A stretch of DNA of 64,000 bases, from contig QPMI01000651.1 in NCBI GenBank assembly GCA_004431415.1, positions 124,001 to 188,000 on the forward strand, in the 5' to 3' direction. The notes under the pieces were generated by a model. The model searched no databases. It was not told where the DNA came from and saw nothing but the letters and a program-made list of their open reading frames with translations. The position numbers and the translations under genes were made by a program. The DNA comes from Cyanophora paradoxa. Taxonomy: Eukaryota; Glaucocystophyceae; Cyanophorales; Cyanophoraceae. Below are positions 22,033-32,700 of the stretch, piece after piece. Positions within the stretch are counted from its first letter, which is position 1, and the number at the start of each line of letters is the position of its first letter.

Positions 22033-23036
22033 ATGCCTGTGGAATACGTTGAAGTGTCTTCCTTCAAAACGCTACCTAATCTGGATGCTCCAACATCACG
22101 ATTTGTTGCGGATCTCCCAAAGACGTATGAGAATGTAAGAGCGGTTCGCCTTGTCTCCGCTGAATTCTATAACTCCATCCCACTCATTAGCGGTGAGACA
22201 GAACCTGGTGATGCAACAGTTGAGGATGCTTTATTATCAATTTCAGCCAAAAATCCACATCCACCGGTGCAAATGCTCCTGAGATTCTATATGATAGTTG
22301 GCGTTCTATTCGACCTGGTGCAGGTCTAAAAACCCCAATCAATACTCATCAACAACTCGTTGCCCGAATCAATAACCGTTTTGAGAATCTCTCGCCTCCT
22401 TCTGCAATTCGCTGTGGTTGGGATGTAGCCCAAAAAAAAGTTATCTTTTATGCTCCTGTGGAGTTCTATATATGCTTCTCATATGCAAAAGATCCTTCTG
22501 TTTCTGCAATCGAAAAAGCGCTACGACACGCTCGAATCTTGGGTTTGGATGCTGGACGCTGGGGAAACAAGTTTATTAAATCACAGACCTATGGAACAGA
22601 TACAAGCTCCGTTTTTACAGGTGCAAATGTAAATGGTATTATCTCGACATTCCCAACTGAAACCTGTAAAGATAATGTCTTTTTCGTGAGAGTAAAAGAA
22701 CTGGGTGACCTCGTCCAATGTGCCGATGGTCTCCTTACTGGATACTTCCATAAACTCACGGTTCAAGATAAAGACTTTGCGGAACACGTTGTTTACAATT
22801 CGACGGAAGCAAATCCGCTGTATAAATATTATAATAAGAAACTATCACTATCGCAATTATCGGTAGATGTTGTGAATGCTCAAAATGAATTAATTGATTT
22901 CGAGGGGCAACCTGTGCATCTGACATTCGAGATCCGCTATGGTGATGAACCTGCCGGCGATCCGATTTATGAGTATTTCAAAATGAGAATGAGAGAAACC
23001 CACCCCTTCTATCCAAATATTGCGGGATTCGCGTAA
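22033..23036 (+). CDS. Penton-type minor capsid protein (A), one frame break
   Basis: Homologous over its whole length to the intact 336-residue gene 46,670-47,680 of element B. It is expected to form the five-fold vertices of the icosahedral capsid as a single jelly-roll protein. The frame is lost near 22,228 (after TVEDA) and resumes in the frame that reads FSQKSTSTGANAPEIL, then KTPINTHQQLV and on to the stop at 23,036; one missing base explains it. The gene directly precedes the major capsid gene, as in B, and the sequence TAAATTAAGGATCATT after its stop codon is conserved between the elements. Confidence 0.75.
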
Positions 23037-23090
23037 ATTAAGGATCATTCACAGAATTTTTATATTTTTGTATAGTAAAAGCAAAACAGA

Positions 23091-24488
23091 ATGGATGTTA
23101 CCTCGACCCTTCAACGTCTTTCTCTGAAAGAGGCGCTAACAACGCCCGAGGAAGCCAAAGCGTTCTTCCTCGATAACTCGCTTATGCTTGGTCTCGAATC
23201 GAAGACGAAACCCGTTCTCGTAACTGTTAGTCCATCGACAACCTATGACAACAACGTAGGTCAACGCGTTTCTTTCAAACTTCCCCGCTACAACTTTGTT
23301 GGTAAAATCGAACTCGCTTTCGATCTTCCCGAACTAACCGCTTTCGAAGGCGATACCGACCTGGTGCGCAATGGTTACACCCGCCCCGTAGGTGCGCTTG
23401 TAGAGCGTCTTGAATTCTCGTATGGCTCGTATACCTACCACGTGCCGTCTGATTTCCTGGCGATTTTCCCACTGGTCTACTATTCAGAAGATCAACTGGC
23501 AAAAAAGAAGCGCTCTATGGGAATGCTCCATGGTATTCCCGCTCACGGAACCAACCGTAAAGGTGGCGCTTTCTTCGTTGAGATTCCGGTGCCGTGGTTG
23601 AACCACTACCTACCACTTGGCGCTCTCTCGGGTGAAGCCGTTATCACTGTGTGGTTTAAGGAAGCCAACAAGGGTTACCTTGAAACTTCTTATGGTGGTC
23701 GCTCTCTTCCAGTTGTTACTGATGCTGCCGATAAATCCACCGATGATGGACTGGGAAGCGCTACCAATGTTACACTTGCTAATGTTGGTCAAAACATCAC
23801 CACTGGTGAAATTACTGGGTTCGAAGTTGCTGGAACTGTTCCTCCAATGACCCATTACATCTCCATTAAGTCTCCTCGTCTCTACATGCATGCTATTAAC
23901 GTTTCAGATGAACTATTTGCTACTGTTATTGAGAAGGTTAAGACCACGGGGATGGCTATTCCCGCTCTCGATATCGGTTTCGTCGATGCAATCGGTGTTC
24001 AGGCAAAAGGTAACACTCAACCCAACCGAATCAATCTTAGCCAAATCTCCGGTCTGGTTTATGCTCTTCTTGTCTCTGTTCGCGATGCTGATGGTGTCGA
24101 TACTTCCAATGGTTCTCACAGCGTCCTTAAAACGCTTGCGAATGCGAAGGATATCACGATGACTTGTGAGATCAATGGACAGCGTCTGTATTCCACGGAG
24201 CCAATCCCGCTACTCAAAGGAGCGGAACTCATCGCCGATGCCTTCAAATGCTCAAACATGGACAAGGAAGCAAACCGTTACGTCCTTACCGGTCTTCCAT
24301 TCTGTGTTGATGGTGAGAAGGCGATTCGCAACATTGCCCAATCTGGATATGTTGACCTTACGAACTCGTCGTCATCATTCCTTACTCTGTATCTTCCTGC
24401 TAATCGCACAATTACTGTTAACGTTCGCGCTCTCATGCATTCGTTCATTATTGTCGATAAGGACGGAATTCGCCGCATTAATCTCTAA
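23091..24488 (+). CDS. Major capsid protein, double jelly-roll type (A)
   Basis: An intact 465-residue protein between penton and packaging ATPase genes, the standard position of the double jelly-roll major capsid protein in Polinton-like viruses and virophages. It is rich in beta-strand-type sequence, with conserved stretches shared with B (SFKLPRYNF, AFDLP, VPWLNHYLPLGALSGE, SPRLYMHAINVSDELF, ALMHSFIIVDKDG). Trimers would form the hexagonal capsomers of the virion. There is no signal peptide or membrane segment. Length and gene context support the call; the fold itself cannot be checked here. Confidence 0.8.
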   Translation: MDVTSTLQRLSLKEALTTPEEAKAFFLDNSLMLGLESKTKPVLVTVSPSTTYDNNVGQRVSFKLPRYNFVGKIELAFDLPELTAFEGDTDLVRNGYTRPVGALVERLEFSYGSYTYHVPSDFLAIFPLVYYSEDQLAKKKRSMGMLHGIPAHGTNRKGGAFFVEIPVPWLNHYLPLGALSGEAVITVWFKEANKGYLETSYGGRSLPVVTDAADKSTDDGLGSATNVTLANVGQNITTGEITGFEVAGTVPPMTHYISIKSPRLYMHAINVSDELFATVIEKVKTTGMAIPALDIGFVDAIGVQAKGNTQPNRINLSQISGLVYALLVSVRDADGVDTSNGSHSVLKTLANAKDITMTCEINGQRLYSTEPIPLLKGAELIADAFKCSNMDKEANRYVLTGLPFCVDGEKAIRNIAQSGYVDLTNSSSSFLTLYLPANRTITVNVRALMHSFIIVDKDGIRRINL

Positions 24489-24549
24489 ACCATTATCAGT
24501 AAGATTTCGTTATTTTTATCTGTCTTTATTAAGAAGAATCTACAACACC

Positions 24550-25298
24550 ATGTCTGACGTTCCCGAATTTAATGCTGCTGAGATGATAAACCCACCATTC
24601 CGTGTCTTAGCAATTGGAAATCTGCAACGGGTAAAAGCGAAGCGGTCAAGTATTGGCTAAAACAGCTACATGATGCGAAAAAGATAGATGTGGTTCTCGT
24701 TGTAAGTGGGACGAGTTTCAATCATTTCTGGGATAAAGTAGCAACATTGCAACTCGGTAAATGGGATGCGCCTTACATCGCTAAACTTCTCGATGAAAGA
24801 CAAGAGAAAATTGAGAAAGGAGAACCCGTTAACCAATTATGTGTCGTTCTCGATGATCTTATAGACAATGAGATAGTCGATCTAACCCGTGATAAAATTA
24901 TTGGAAGTCTTTACAGCCGTGGAAGACAAACTGCGTAAGGTTTCTTCAACCATTCGTGTCAATTCGGATTATGCAATGTTCCTAAGTGCCGCCAATCGCA
25001 AAGAACTGGAAGCCATTGAAGAAGAATACAATATCATGCGGGATAAAGACGCTTTCTATAAGATGTTTGAGGAATACGTTCACTCCTATCAGTTTCTCAT
25101 TTGGAGTTCTGCGAATTATTCGGTGGAATACTATGTTGATAAAGCGGAACTCGTTAAAGAGTTTGGGTTTCCTCGGTTTCACAGAAAGCCCAAAAAGAAA
25201 GAAGACGAATTAAAACCACCCGAGAAGGAGGAAGCGCCAAAGAGATAAAGAGCGCTGTTCACACGAATAAGTTGATGCGATATAAGAGGGGATTGTAA
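24550..25298 (+). CDS. Genome-packaging ATPase (A), disrupted
   Basis: Homologue of the intact gene at 49,166-49,948. The frame breaks exactly in the Walker A loop, in the A-run at 24,618-24,620, and resumes with KYWLKQ-type sequence. The Walker B region LCVVLDDLIDN is intact. A second lesion near 24,926 removes about 32 bp between SRGR and KLRKVSS, corresponding to the strand carrying SIICIT in B; this is too long for a simple consensus error. A third break in the A-run at 25,239-25,241 changes the C-terminus, and the B-like end (NKLMRYKRGL) is found in frame up to 25,298. If the 32-bp deletion is real, A could not package its own genome. Confidence 0.75.
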
Positions 25299-25326
25299 AA
25301 TTATCTCTGTATGTTATAAATATACA

Positions 25327-26058
25327 ATGCCGCCGAAACGTAGAGGTGTTCCCGCTGGTGCTATGTCATATTCCGGCGGTGAAAGTCATGGATCTCTCAA
25401 CACCACACCCATGAAATTCAACGGAATGAGCGAAGTGAAACCATCACAACAGGAAGAAGACCCCTTAAATGCCGCTTATGAAGAAGCGCCCGGTGATAAA
25501 GCGCCGCAAACATCCCAAAGTGAGCAATTGAACATCTCGCCGGAAGTCTCGAAGATGAAGGCGGTCGGTGAAGGCGCCCGTCGGATTATCGGTGCTGCCG
25601 ATGATCGTGAACTCGGTCTCAAAGATCTTTCCCTCGCTCGCAAGGGTGAAGGTGTTTCCAAAGAATCCGACAAGGTAATTCAATCGATGGCTGGTGAAGT
25701 TACTTACAAGGTTGCGCCAACTCAAAACATCCACCGAATCCCGAAAGCGCAATGGGATGAGATGACCGCTAAATTAAAGGATCTGGAAGCAAAATCAAGC
25801 GCTCTTGAACAGTATGTAACTGAGAAGAAGGAGCGATCGAAAATCAAGGAAATGCTGCGCAAAGAGGTATTCCGAATGGGTATTACTGGTGTTCCTGATA
25901 AGCAGTTTATTGGTAAGAAGGAGACCCAAATTGACGAACAAGCGGTAGATGAGTTGAAGACAAAGACCCAAAAGGGAACTGTTGAACCTGGTGCTACCAA
26001 AGCGGAAGTCGACAAAGGTGTAGCTCCCACAGCATACAAGCGGAGAGTTTGGCTTTAA
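25327..26058 (+). CDS. Conserved virion-module protein of unknown function (A)
   Basis: 243 residues, basic and Gly/Ser-rich at the N-terminus (MPPKRRG, GAMSYSGGES), then a long charged region likely to be helical (WDEMTAKLKDLEAKSSALEQ, EKKERSKIKEM) and a conserved end YKRRVWL. The counterpart in B (49,977-50,711) is alignable end to end, including the position right after the ATPase gene. It has no catalytic motif that I recognise. A scaffold or internal capsid-associated role would fit the position and coiled-coil character, but this is inference. Confidence 0.65.
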   Translation: MPPKRRGVPAGAMSYSGGESHGSLNTTPMKFNGMSEVKPSQQEEDPLNAAYEEAPGDKAPQTSQSEQLNISPEVSKMKAVGEGARRIIGAADDRELGLKDLSLARKGEGVSKESDKVIQSMAGEVTYKVAPTQNIHRIPKAQWDEMTAKLKDLEAKSSALEQYVTEKKERSKIKEMLRKEVFRMGITGVPDKQFIGKKETQIDEQAVDELKTKTQKGTVEPGATKAEVDKGVAPTAYKRRVWL

Positions 26059-26084
26059 TTATATATTGTTTAAAGAGGGAATCA

Positions 26085-26303
26085 ATGGAGTTTCTGAAAA
26101 AGATCATTGAGATGTTTGAGATGCATTGCGTAACCGATTGTCACAATGACTGCTGCGATACGAAATTCGAAATGGATTTCTCAGATGGTGGAAGCGATGG
26201 AGGGCGAAGGCAATCACAAGATTCGATAACAACTGAGACAGTCACCGTTACAGAAACTGAGACTGTCCGTCGCCGATCGTTTGCGCAAAACGATCATAAA
26301 TAA
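26085..26303 (+). CDS. Small protein with CH-x2-CC motif (A)
   Basis: 72 residues. The conserved part is at the N-terminus: an amphipathic FLKKIIEMFEMH segment followed by CVTDCHNDCCDT, a possible metal-binding or disulphide motif. The rest is acidic and Ser/Thr-rich and poorly conserved. Element B has the equivalent at 50,734-51,015 with SNCHSGCCET in the same place. The start was chosen at the ATG that matches the B protein. Function unknown. Confidence 0.55.
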   Translation: MEFLKKIIEMFEMHCVTDCHNDCCDTKFEMDFSDGGSDGGRRQSQDSITTETVTVTETETVRRRSFAQNDHK

Positions 26304-26324
26304 TATCTTTGGTTATGGTATCAA

Positions 26325-26435
26325 ATGTCACTCGAAGAGATCTACTCCATCATACTATCGAAACGAAGGATTTACGCTGTTAAATCTGCAATTGAAGAAC
26401 GTAGACACCAACTGGCTTTGGTCAACAAAAAATGA
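26325..26435 (+). CDS. Tiny conserved ORF, 36 residues (A)
   Basis: Begins MSLEEIYSIILSKRRIYAVK and ends QLALVNKK. It resembles the 38-residue ORF at 51,225-51,341 in B: I/VY-x-II-x2-KR-x2-YA then a helix ending LAL. Similar length and shared pattern in two diverged elements suggest that this is a real micro-gene rather than chance. In A it precedes the RGRP-type gene; in B it overlaps the end of that gene. Mostly helical by composition; function unknown. Confidence 0.45.
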   Translation: MSLEEIYSIILSKRRIYAVKSAIEERRHQLALVNKK

Positions 26436-26511
26436 CACCATAAAATACTTAAAGACATCAGGCATAATACAGAGTGGTAAAACATTTTCTCAACTACATA
26501 TAAAGGGGAAC

Positions 26512-26748
26512 ATGGCGACTGTAATTCATATAACCGAAGACATGATTAGCGTTGTCGAATTCGGCGATGAAGAAGAGGAGACCCGCGCCAATTACAAGAT
26601 GAGAGATGCTCTAAGGAAGCGAACGCTCTACAACGAAGACCCCGTTTATCGGGAGTATAAGAAGGCGCAATCGCTCGCTTCATATTATCGTCGTAAGGAG
26701 CGGGAGGGAATCGAAAACAAGTCACGGGGACGTCCACGAAAGTATTGA
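26512..26748 (+). CDS. Small basic protein with RGRP tail (A)
   Basis: 78 residues, starting at the ATG that gives MATVIHITEDMI. It has the pattern YNEDPVYREYKKAQSLASYY followed by RRK and ends in SRGRPRKY, an AT-hook-like basic tail. B has the counterpart at 50,999-51,244 (YRDDPAYREYKKQQALASYY, RGRPIKY). DNA or RNA binding is inferred from the basic helix and tail. A longer frame extends upstream but is not conserved in B. The 206 bases to the primase gene hold no further gene. Confidence 0.6.
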   Translation: MATVIHITEDMISVVEFGDEEEETRANYKMRDALRKRTLYNEDPVYREYKKAQSLASYYRRKEREGIENKSRGRPRKY

Positions 26749-26954
26749 GGGAAATACCCATTTGACCGCTGAACCCAATTACTCATTTTTCGAGCGGTCT
26801 ATCGATATGCTTCGATAGATCCGTAACCATCTCCCGATTGCCGTTTTTGGTAATTGAAGAGATATCAACCACTTAAAGGTTAGCCGCCAAAAAATGACAG
26901 GAATCCGGAGAAACTCTTTTCTCCATCATAGATAAGACACCCCCGATTATCGAA

Positions 26955-29295
26955 ATGAACGCTGCCGCCAAGAAATCCCTGAAACGCCTTGTTGATTGGC
27001 TTCGTGAAGACGATGTCCTGTCTGAGAATATCGTAATACCCGTTGATCCCGATACCAAAAAACCCCTTTTCGCCCATAAAGACGGATCGTGGACTTGGGA
27101 TAAATTCGATGAAGCCCTGAAATCCGGTAAGTATGTTGCTTGGGGCATTCTCGCTCGCAATATCGTGGTTATCGACTTCGACCAAGAGGAGGATTTCACC
27201 AAATTCGAGGAGCAATTCCCGATGATTTCGGTGGTGTCAATCCTCTTGCTAAAACCAAAAAAGGATATCATGTTTACTTCTCTCGTCCTTCTGACTTCGA
27301 TGCTGTGAAGATCTGGGATAAAGCGGGTGCTTTCAAAGGTTATCCTAAGATCGACTGTAAGACAATTGCGTCCACTGGAACTGCTGGGTTGATCAACGTT
27401 TCCCCAAGCCCCGGTAAAACTTGGATCAGAGAACCATGGGCGGAAGGCTGTGAGTTGATCGAACCGAGTGCTGAACTCCAAAAGTGGATGATTGACAACT
27501 ACCTTTTTCCGAAAGGCGGACACTCTTCTATTGATAGGAGCATTGAAGAGGATTTGCAGAAACACATTCTCCGGAAACTTGAAGAATTTGGTTTCATCTT
27601 ACCCACAATCATTAATGAGACCGAGAAGGGTTACAGTTTCACTGCTGAGAACAAAGGTCTGATTTGTCCCTGCTGCAAGGGAAGCCATGACTCCAACAAT
27701 TGGTATATACTTCAAGGGAACGAGAAAGACAAGTATATTGTTTCAAGTTATAGCACCAATTGCAAGAAGCGAGTTATGACGGTTCGCGTTCAAGCTGATA
27801 CCGATGTTCAGATTGAAAAGCTAATTGATCGGTCGATTGGATCTGATGGCGGACATTATGATGTTGCCCAGGTTGCTTTTCTTGTTCTGCGAGACAGCTA
27901 CAAGTATTCAAACAAGACGTGGTTCAAGTTCAACGAGGCTTACGGAATCTGGGAGATGGATGAGACCGGGAAACGAATCTATCTGTGTTTGAGTTGCAGG
28001 GTTTGCCCGGCTTATCTTCAACGTGCTGTGCAATTCGCTCAGAGAGCGCTTCGTGATGAAGAGAATCGTGCATCTTTGGAGGAGAGATCACAGGTTCTTC
28101 TTGGTATCGCAAAGAAACTCAAACAGACTAATTACCGAACTTCTCTTCTGTCTGATCTCACAGTTCTGATGAACGATAAGACATTCTTCGAGAGACTTGA
28201 TACTGTTACCAATGTGATTGGATTCACAAATGGCGTATTTGATCTGAATTCTATGACTTTCCGAAGGGGACTCCCAGAAGACATGATCAGTAAGACTGTT
28301 GGTTATGATTATTGCCCCGAGGTGGATTCTGTGAAAGTCACCAAGATCCTTTCCATCTACTCTGACATCATCGAAGAGGAAATTGAGCGCAATTTCGTGA
28401 TGGGTTCGATCGCTTTCTCTCTGAGTGGTCGCACAGATATTCAAAAGTTCAATTTCTGGACTGGAATTGGAGCCAATGGTAAATCTCTCGTTCAGGAGAT
28501 GGTCAAGCAAACATTCGGACAGTATTTCGGAACAATCAATATGTCATATTGGACGAAACCGAAAAGAATGCATCAGACGCTACACCTGAACTTGCGGATA
28601 TTCTGGGTCGTCGCATTATCTTTTCAAATGAAGCGGAAGATGGCGACAAGCTTCAAATTAGCAAGATCAAAGAGATTACAGGTGGTAACGAGATGAAGGT
28701 TCGCGCCCTGTTCAAAGATCCTGTTACCTACATTCCTATGGGTCAAATCTTCTTATCGACGAATGAGAACCTGGGGATGAGTAAACCCGATGCTGCGATT
28801 TACCGGCGACTCTCTTACTATCGTTTCTCTTGCGTCTTCAAGCCCAACCCTCAACCTGGTGAGAAGAAAGCGGATACTTCACTTATGTCCATCATGAATG
28901 ACGACGAATACAAGATGGCTCAAATGTCGATCTTCTTGGACATGTGGAAGAAACAGGATCTTGCACAGCTGCTGATGAATCCGCCACAGTCTATCATCGA
29001 TCAGGGACTGGAATACTTCAATGATAACGATAAAATCGGGGAGTGGCTCCGCAGCACTTATGAGAAGACTGGAAGCCGAAACGATTTCATTAGGAGTGAA
29101 GCTATCATTACTGGCTATCGTTCTGTTGATGATAAAACCGATGCCGCCAGTATTGGAAAGCGAGTCCGCGAAGTCTTTAATGTGAAGTCTGAAACTGTTC
29201 GAGAAAGAGGTCAGGTGAAGCGTGGTTACTTCGGACTGAAAAAGAAGATTATGATTGAGGACGACGATGACGACGACGTAGAGGCTCCCAACTAA
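26955..29295 (+). CDS. Primase-SF3 helicase (A), two frame breaks
   Basis: Same architecture as the intact gene 51,774-54,101 of B: N-terminal archaeo-eukaryotic-type primase domain (VVIDFDQEEDF; then KKGYHVYFSRP), a CPCCKGSH zinc finger, and a superfamily 3 helicase with Walker A in GIGANGKSLVQE. It would prime and unwind DNA during element replication. The frame is lost at the C-run 27,218-27,220 and again in the A-run 28,562-28,565; in each case one missing base accounts for it, and all three pieces align with B. Orientation differs: here it is co-directional with the polymerase, in B it is opposed. Confidence 0.85.
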
Positions 29296-29362
29296 TTACA
29301 ACAAAACATACTATTCTTACTGATAATTCATACTTTTTTTATAACCTTACTGAAAACAGTAA

Positions 29363-29454
29363 GTGTAACAGGTGTAACAGGTAAATCCCAAACTTCGCTC
29401 CTAGGGAGGTGAAAATCCGAAAACTTTGGGATTTACCTGTTACACCCGTTACAC
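29363..29454. repeat. Hairpin A-H3 upstream of the small gene
   Basis: Arms at 29,363-29,393 and 29,425-29,454 are near-perfect complements and contain the duplicated TGTAACAGG motif (one position changed in the right arm) followed by TAAATCCCAAA, as in the two hairpins near the left end of A. It lies after the primase stop codon and 60 bp before the ATG of the small gene at 29,515. Element B has a hairpin in the corresponding place at 51,622-51,718. Confidence 0.9.
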
Positions 29455-29514
29455 CGAATAAAAAATAAAAAATTGACTGGTGATTTAAAAATTGAACGTG
29501 TGTCTCAGTTGAAA

Positions 29515-29673
29515 ATGAATAGCGTCAAAATGAACCAATCGGTTGTGGAAGGTGATTTGGAAGAGGTTGCAAAGTTCATAAAGTATAATTGTGGTATCAA
29601 TAACAGGCGGAAGAGAAACTATGTTACTATATATATTCCAAAGGAAACAACGGTGAGAATCATTAGAACTTAA
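29515..29673 (+). CDS. Small hairpin-linked protein (A)
   Basis: 52 residues from the ATG at 29,515. The part SVVEGDLEEVAKFIKYNCGI, followed by NNRRKRNYVTIYI, resembles the B protein at 51,332-51,553 (CIKHGDIGAYIEMSQRLIGY, then KSKRNRSVNIHI). In both elements the gene follows the primase-helicase gene and a 92-bp-type hairpin, with the hairpin 60-70 bp upstream of the start. A helix, a basic linker and a beta strand would suit a small DNA-binding protein that recognises or is controlled by the hairpin; this is inference. Confidence 0.5.
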   Translation: MNSVKMNQSVVEGDLEEVAKFIKYNCGINNRRKRNYVTIYIPKETTVRIIRT

Positions 29674-29715
29674 TGCGTTCAAAATCCAAAATAAAAATGT
29701 TCCTTTATAGCAAAG

Positions 29716-32700
29716 ATGCCCCGCCAAACGAACAGACTGATCAAAGAAAAGAAAAACGAAATACTTGGATTGTTAGGAACTCTCTTAGTTACAGGTGAGA
29801 TCACCGAAGCGGAATACGATAGAGAAGCCGCCATCTTAGATAGACGACCGCGATTAGGTCAACTCACTGAGATTGCAAATGACCTCTACGATCGCATGCA
29901 ACGAATGGAGGAATTTATGGGTGAAGGACAGAGATTAGGAGCAATTGAACCGGATATCGAAGATGGACAAGCGATGAATCAAGCGTATTCGTGGTTGACC
30001 TATCGCGCCCGAAATGAAGTTGTCGTGGATGCTATCGAATTCCTCGAAAGAATCGCACCAAGTCTACCGCAACGCATTAAAACCCGCTTAGAGCAACTGA
30101 GAGCCGTTAAAGTCCGTCTGACTTTCGTTTGCAAATTTACCAAAGTAGGTAATCCGCGCATCTATATCACCAAATTCATTTACAGCGATTATTTCGTAAT
30201 TACCCGATCCCGCAACATAGACACAGAAGTTCGCAAAGCGTTACAGAAAATGCAAGAGGAAATGACGCAAGTGGATAGTTACCGTTTGGAGAAGATCGAA
30301 ATACTTAGAGGCATTATCATGTCTTATGCACCTGTGGGAGGATGCTATTTCGCAACTCCCGAATGGATCGCATCCAAGAAAGCGACGGTGAATGTTAAGA
30401 ATATCGACGGGCAAGATTGCTTCAAGTATGCGATTTTGGCTTACCTGCATCGAAAGGACATCAATAAACACAAGAGTAACGAACCGAGCCAATACCGCCG
30501 ATGGTTAAATGAACTCAATTTCGATGGTATTCAGTTTCCCGTTGCCTGTGATGCTGAGGTAATCGATCGATTCGAAGAACTGAACCCCGAACTTTCTATT
30601 AACATTTACGGAGCCGATAACGCCAAAGAGTGTTTCTATCCTCTCCATCAATCAAGTAACCCAAGAAGAAAGACCAAGATTAATCTTTTACTTATCGAAA
30701 ACACCGAAGATGATCGGGGACACTACATTACTATCATGTCTTTTAGTCGTCTTCTGAAAACTACGTTTGATAAAGCATGTGATGGTCGCATTTACTACTG
30801 TGAAACCTGCTTGTCGCGTTTCAGAACTCAGGAGAAATTAGACATGCATGTTGAAGCGAATCGCTGCATTGATTGGAGGGAGAGCAAAGGCAAATGCCCA
30901 AAAGCGGGAAGCGTAATTGAATTCGGTCTGCAACACTTGCGTAAAACTGTGTGGCTCCCTGTGATCTGTTACGTTAAAGTCGAAGATCATTCGGTCGCTA
31001 TTGATGCTCAGAGGAGTAAACGTGAGATTAAAGCGGTTTCATTGCGAGTGGTAATGGGAGACGAAGTGAGAGCATACCATTTCGAGGGAATCGATCCGCT
31101 CGGTTCTCTCTTTGTAACTCTCCAAGATATCAGACCCGAAATCGTTGAGACGCTATTTAGAAATATTCCGATGCATCCACTCACAGATGATCAGAAGGCG
31201 GAATACAAGGTTACAAAACACTGTTACATTTGCTCTCAGAGATTCACCCACGAAAACTTCCCGGTTCGAGATCATTGCCACCAATCCGGCGATTTCATCG
31301 GAAAGGCATGCCGAAACTGTAACCTCCACCGGCGAATTTCGAAGCAAACCAAAGTAGCTATCGTGGTGGATCACATGGATGAATGCGGACACGGAATATT
31401 CCGCAAGATTGCACAGCAAGACGATAAACTTCGTGTTGAGATTCTGAGCAAGAATTTCGATCAATACCTATCGCTTCAATGGGGCATGTGGAAGTTCATT
31501 GATGCTTCCCATTTCATGGATTTCCAATCTGTGGATGTGGGCGATTTAATGAGAAAGTTTGAAGCATTCCGCAAATTGGCGTTTTCTCAATATGGATTGG
31601 ATCCCGCACATTATGTTAGCGCACCAGGTCTCTCTTGGGACGCTATGCTCAAACATACGAAAGTTAAGATTGAACTTATCGATGATGTAGAGAAATACGA
31701 ATTTGTTGAGAGAGCCATTAGAGGTGGATTTGCTACCATGCCCACACGATACGCAAAGGTAGAGAATGCTGACGATCATATAGTTTTGTTGGACGCAAAT
31801 AATCTTTATGGGTATGCTCTCAGCCAACCACTACCTATCGGAGATTATCGATGGGAAGATGTCACAGAGGCACTTAAAGAGGTAGAGGGTCGAAGCGCAT
31901 TTATTGAAGTTGACCTTGAATACCCCACATCGCTTGAAGAACATTATGATTTCCCACTGATTGTGAATAAAGAAGTGATCACCAATGAGATGCTTGGTGA
32001 TTATCAACAGAAACTATTAGATCTGACGGGCGAAAAGATCAGCAAAGACCCCAAACTTACAGCGACATTTACACCCAAGAATAAATACGTGATTGCTCGA
32101 CCTCTTCTTAATTACATCGTTAAGAAGGGTGTTGAAATCAAGAAAATAAATAAGGTTCTCTCTTTCGCTACTTCCCCATTCATGAAGTCTTACATTGGTT
32201 TGAATACTCTTCTCAGGCATGAATCTACTAACCATTTCGAAAGCGACTTCTTTAAACTCATGAACAATGCAATTTACGGTAAATGCTTGGAATCTTGCAG
32301 GGGTCGCTCAACTGTCAAGATCGCTAACAGTGAGAAACTCTGTAAGAAATACGCAGCAAGTCCGCTTATCAAAGCGACCAATGTATTAAACGAGAATGCC
32401 GTTGCCTCTGAGATGTATTCGAAGCATGTGAACTTAGATAAACCCGTAGCAATTGGCGCTTTCGTTTTGGATTTTGCGAAACTACATAACTATCGGTTCT
32501 TCTATGATGTAGTAAGGAAGAAGTGGGAAACCGCTAAATTACTGTTCCACGATACCGATTCGTTCTGTCTTTTCCTGAAAACCAATAATCTGAACGAAGA
32601 TATGAAAGAGATAGGTGAGTATCTCGATAGGAGCAATTACGATAAATCCCATCCTCTCGTGAGTATCAAAAACCGCATGGTTCCAGGTAAATATAAAAAT

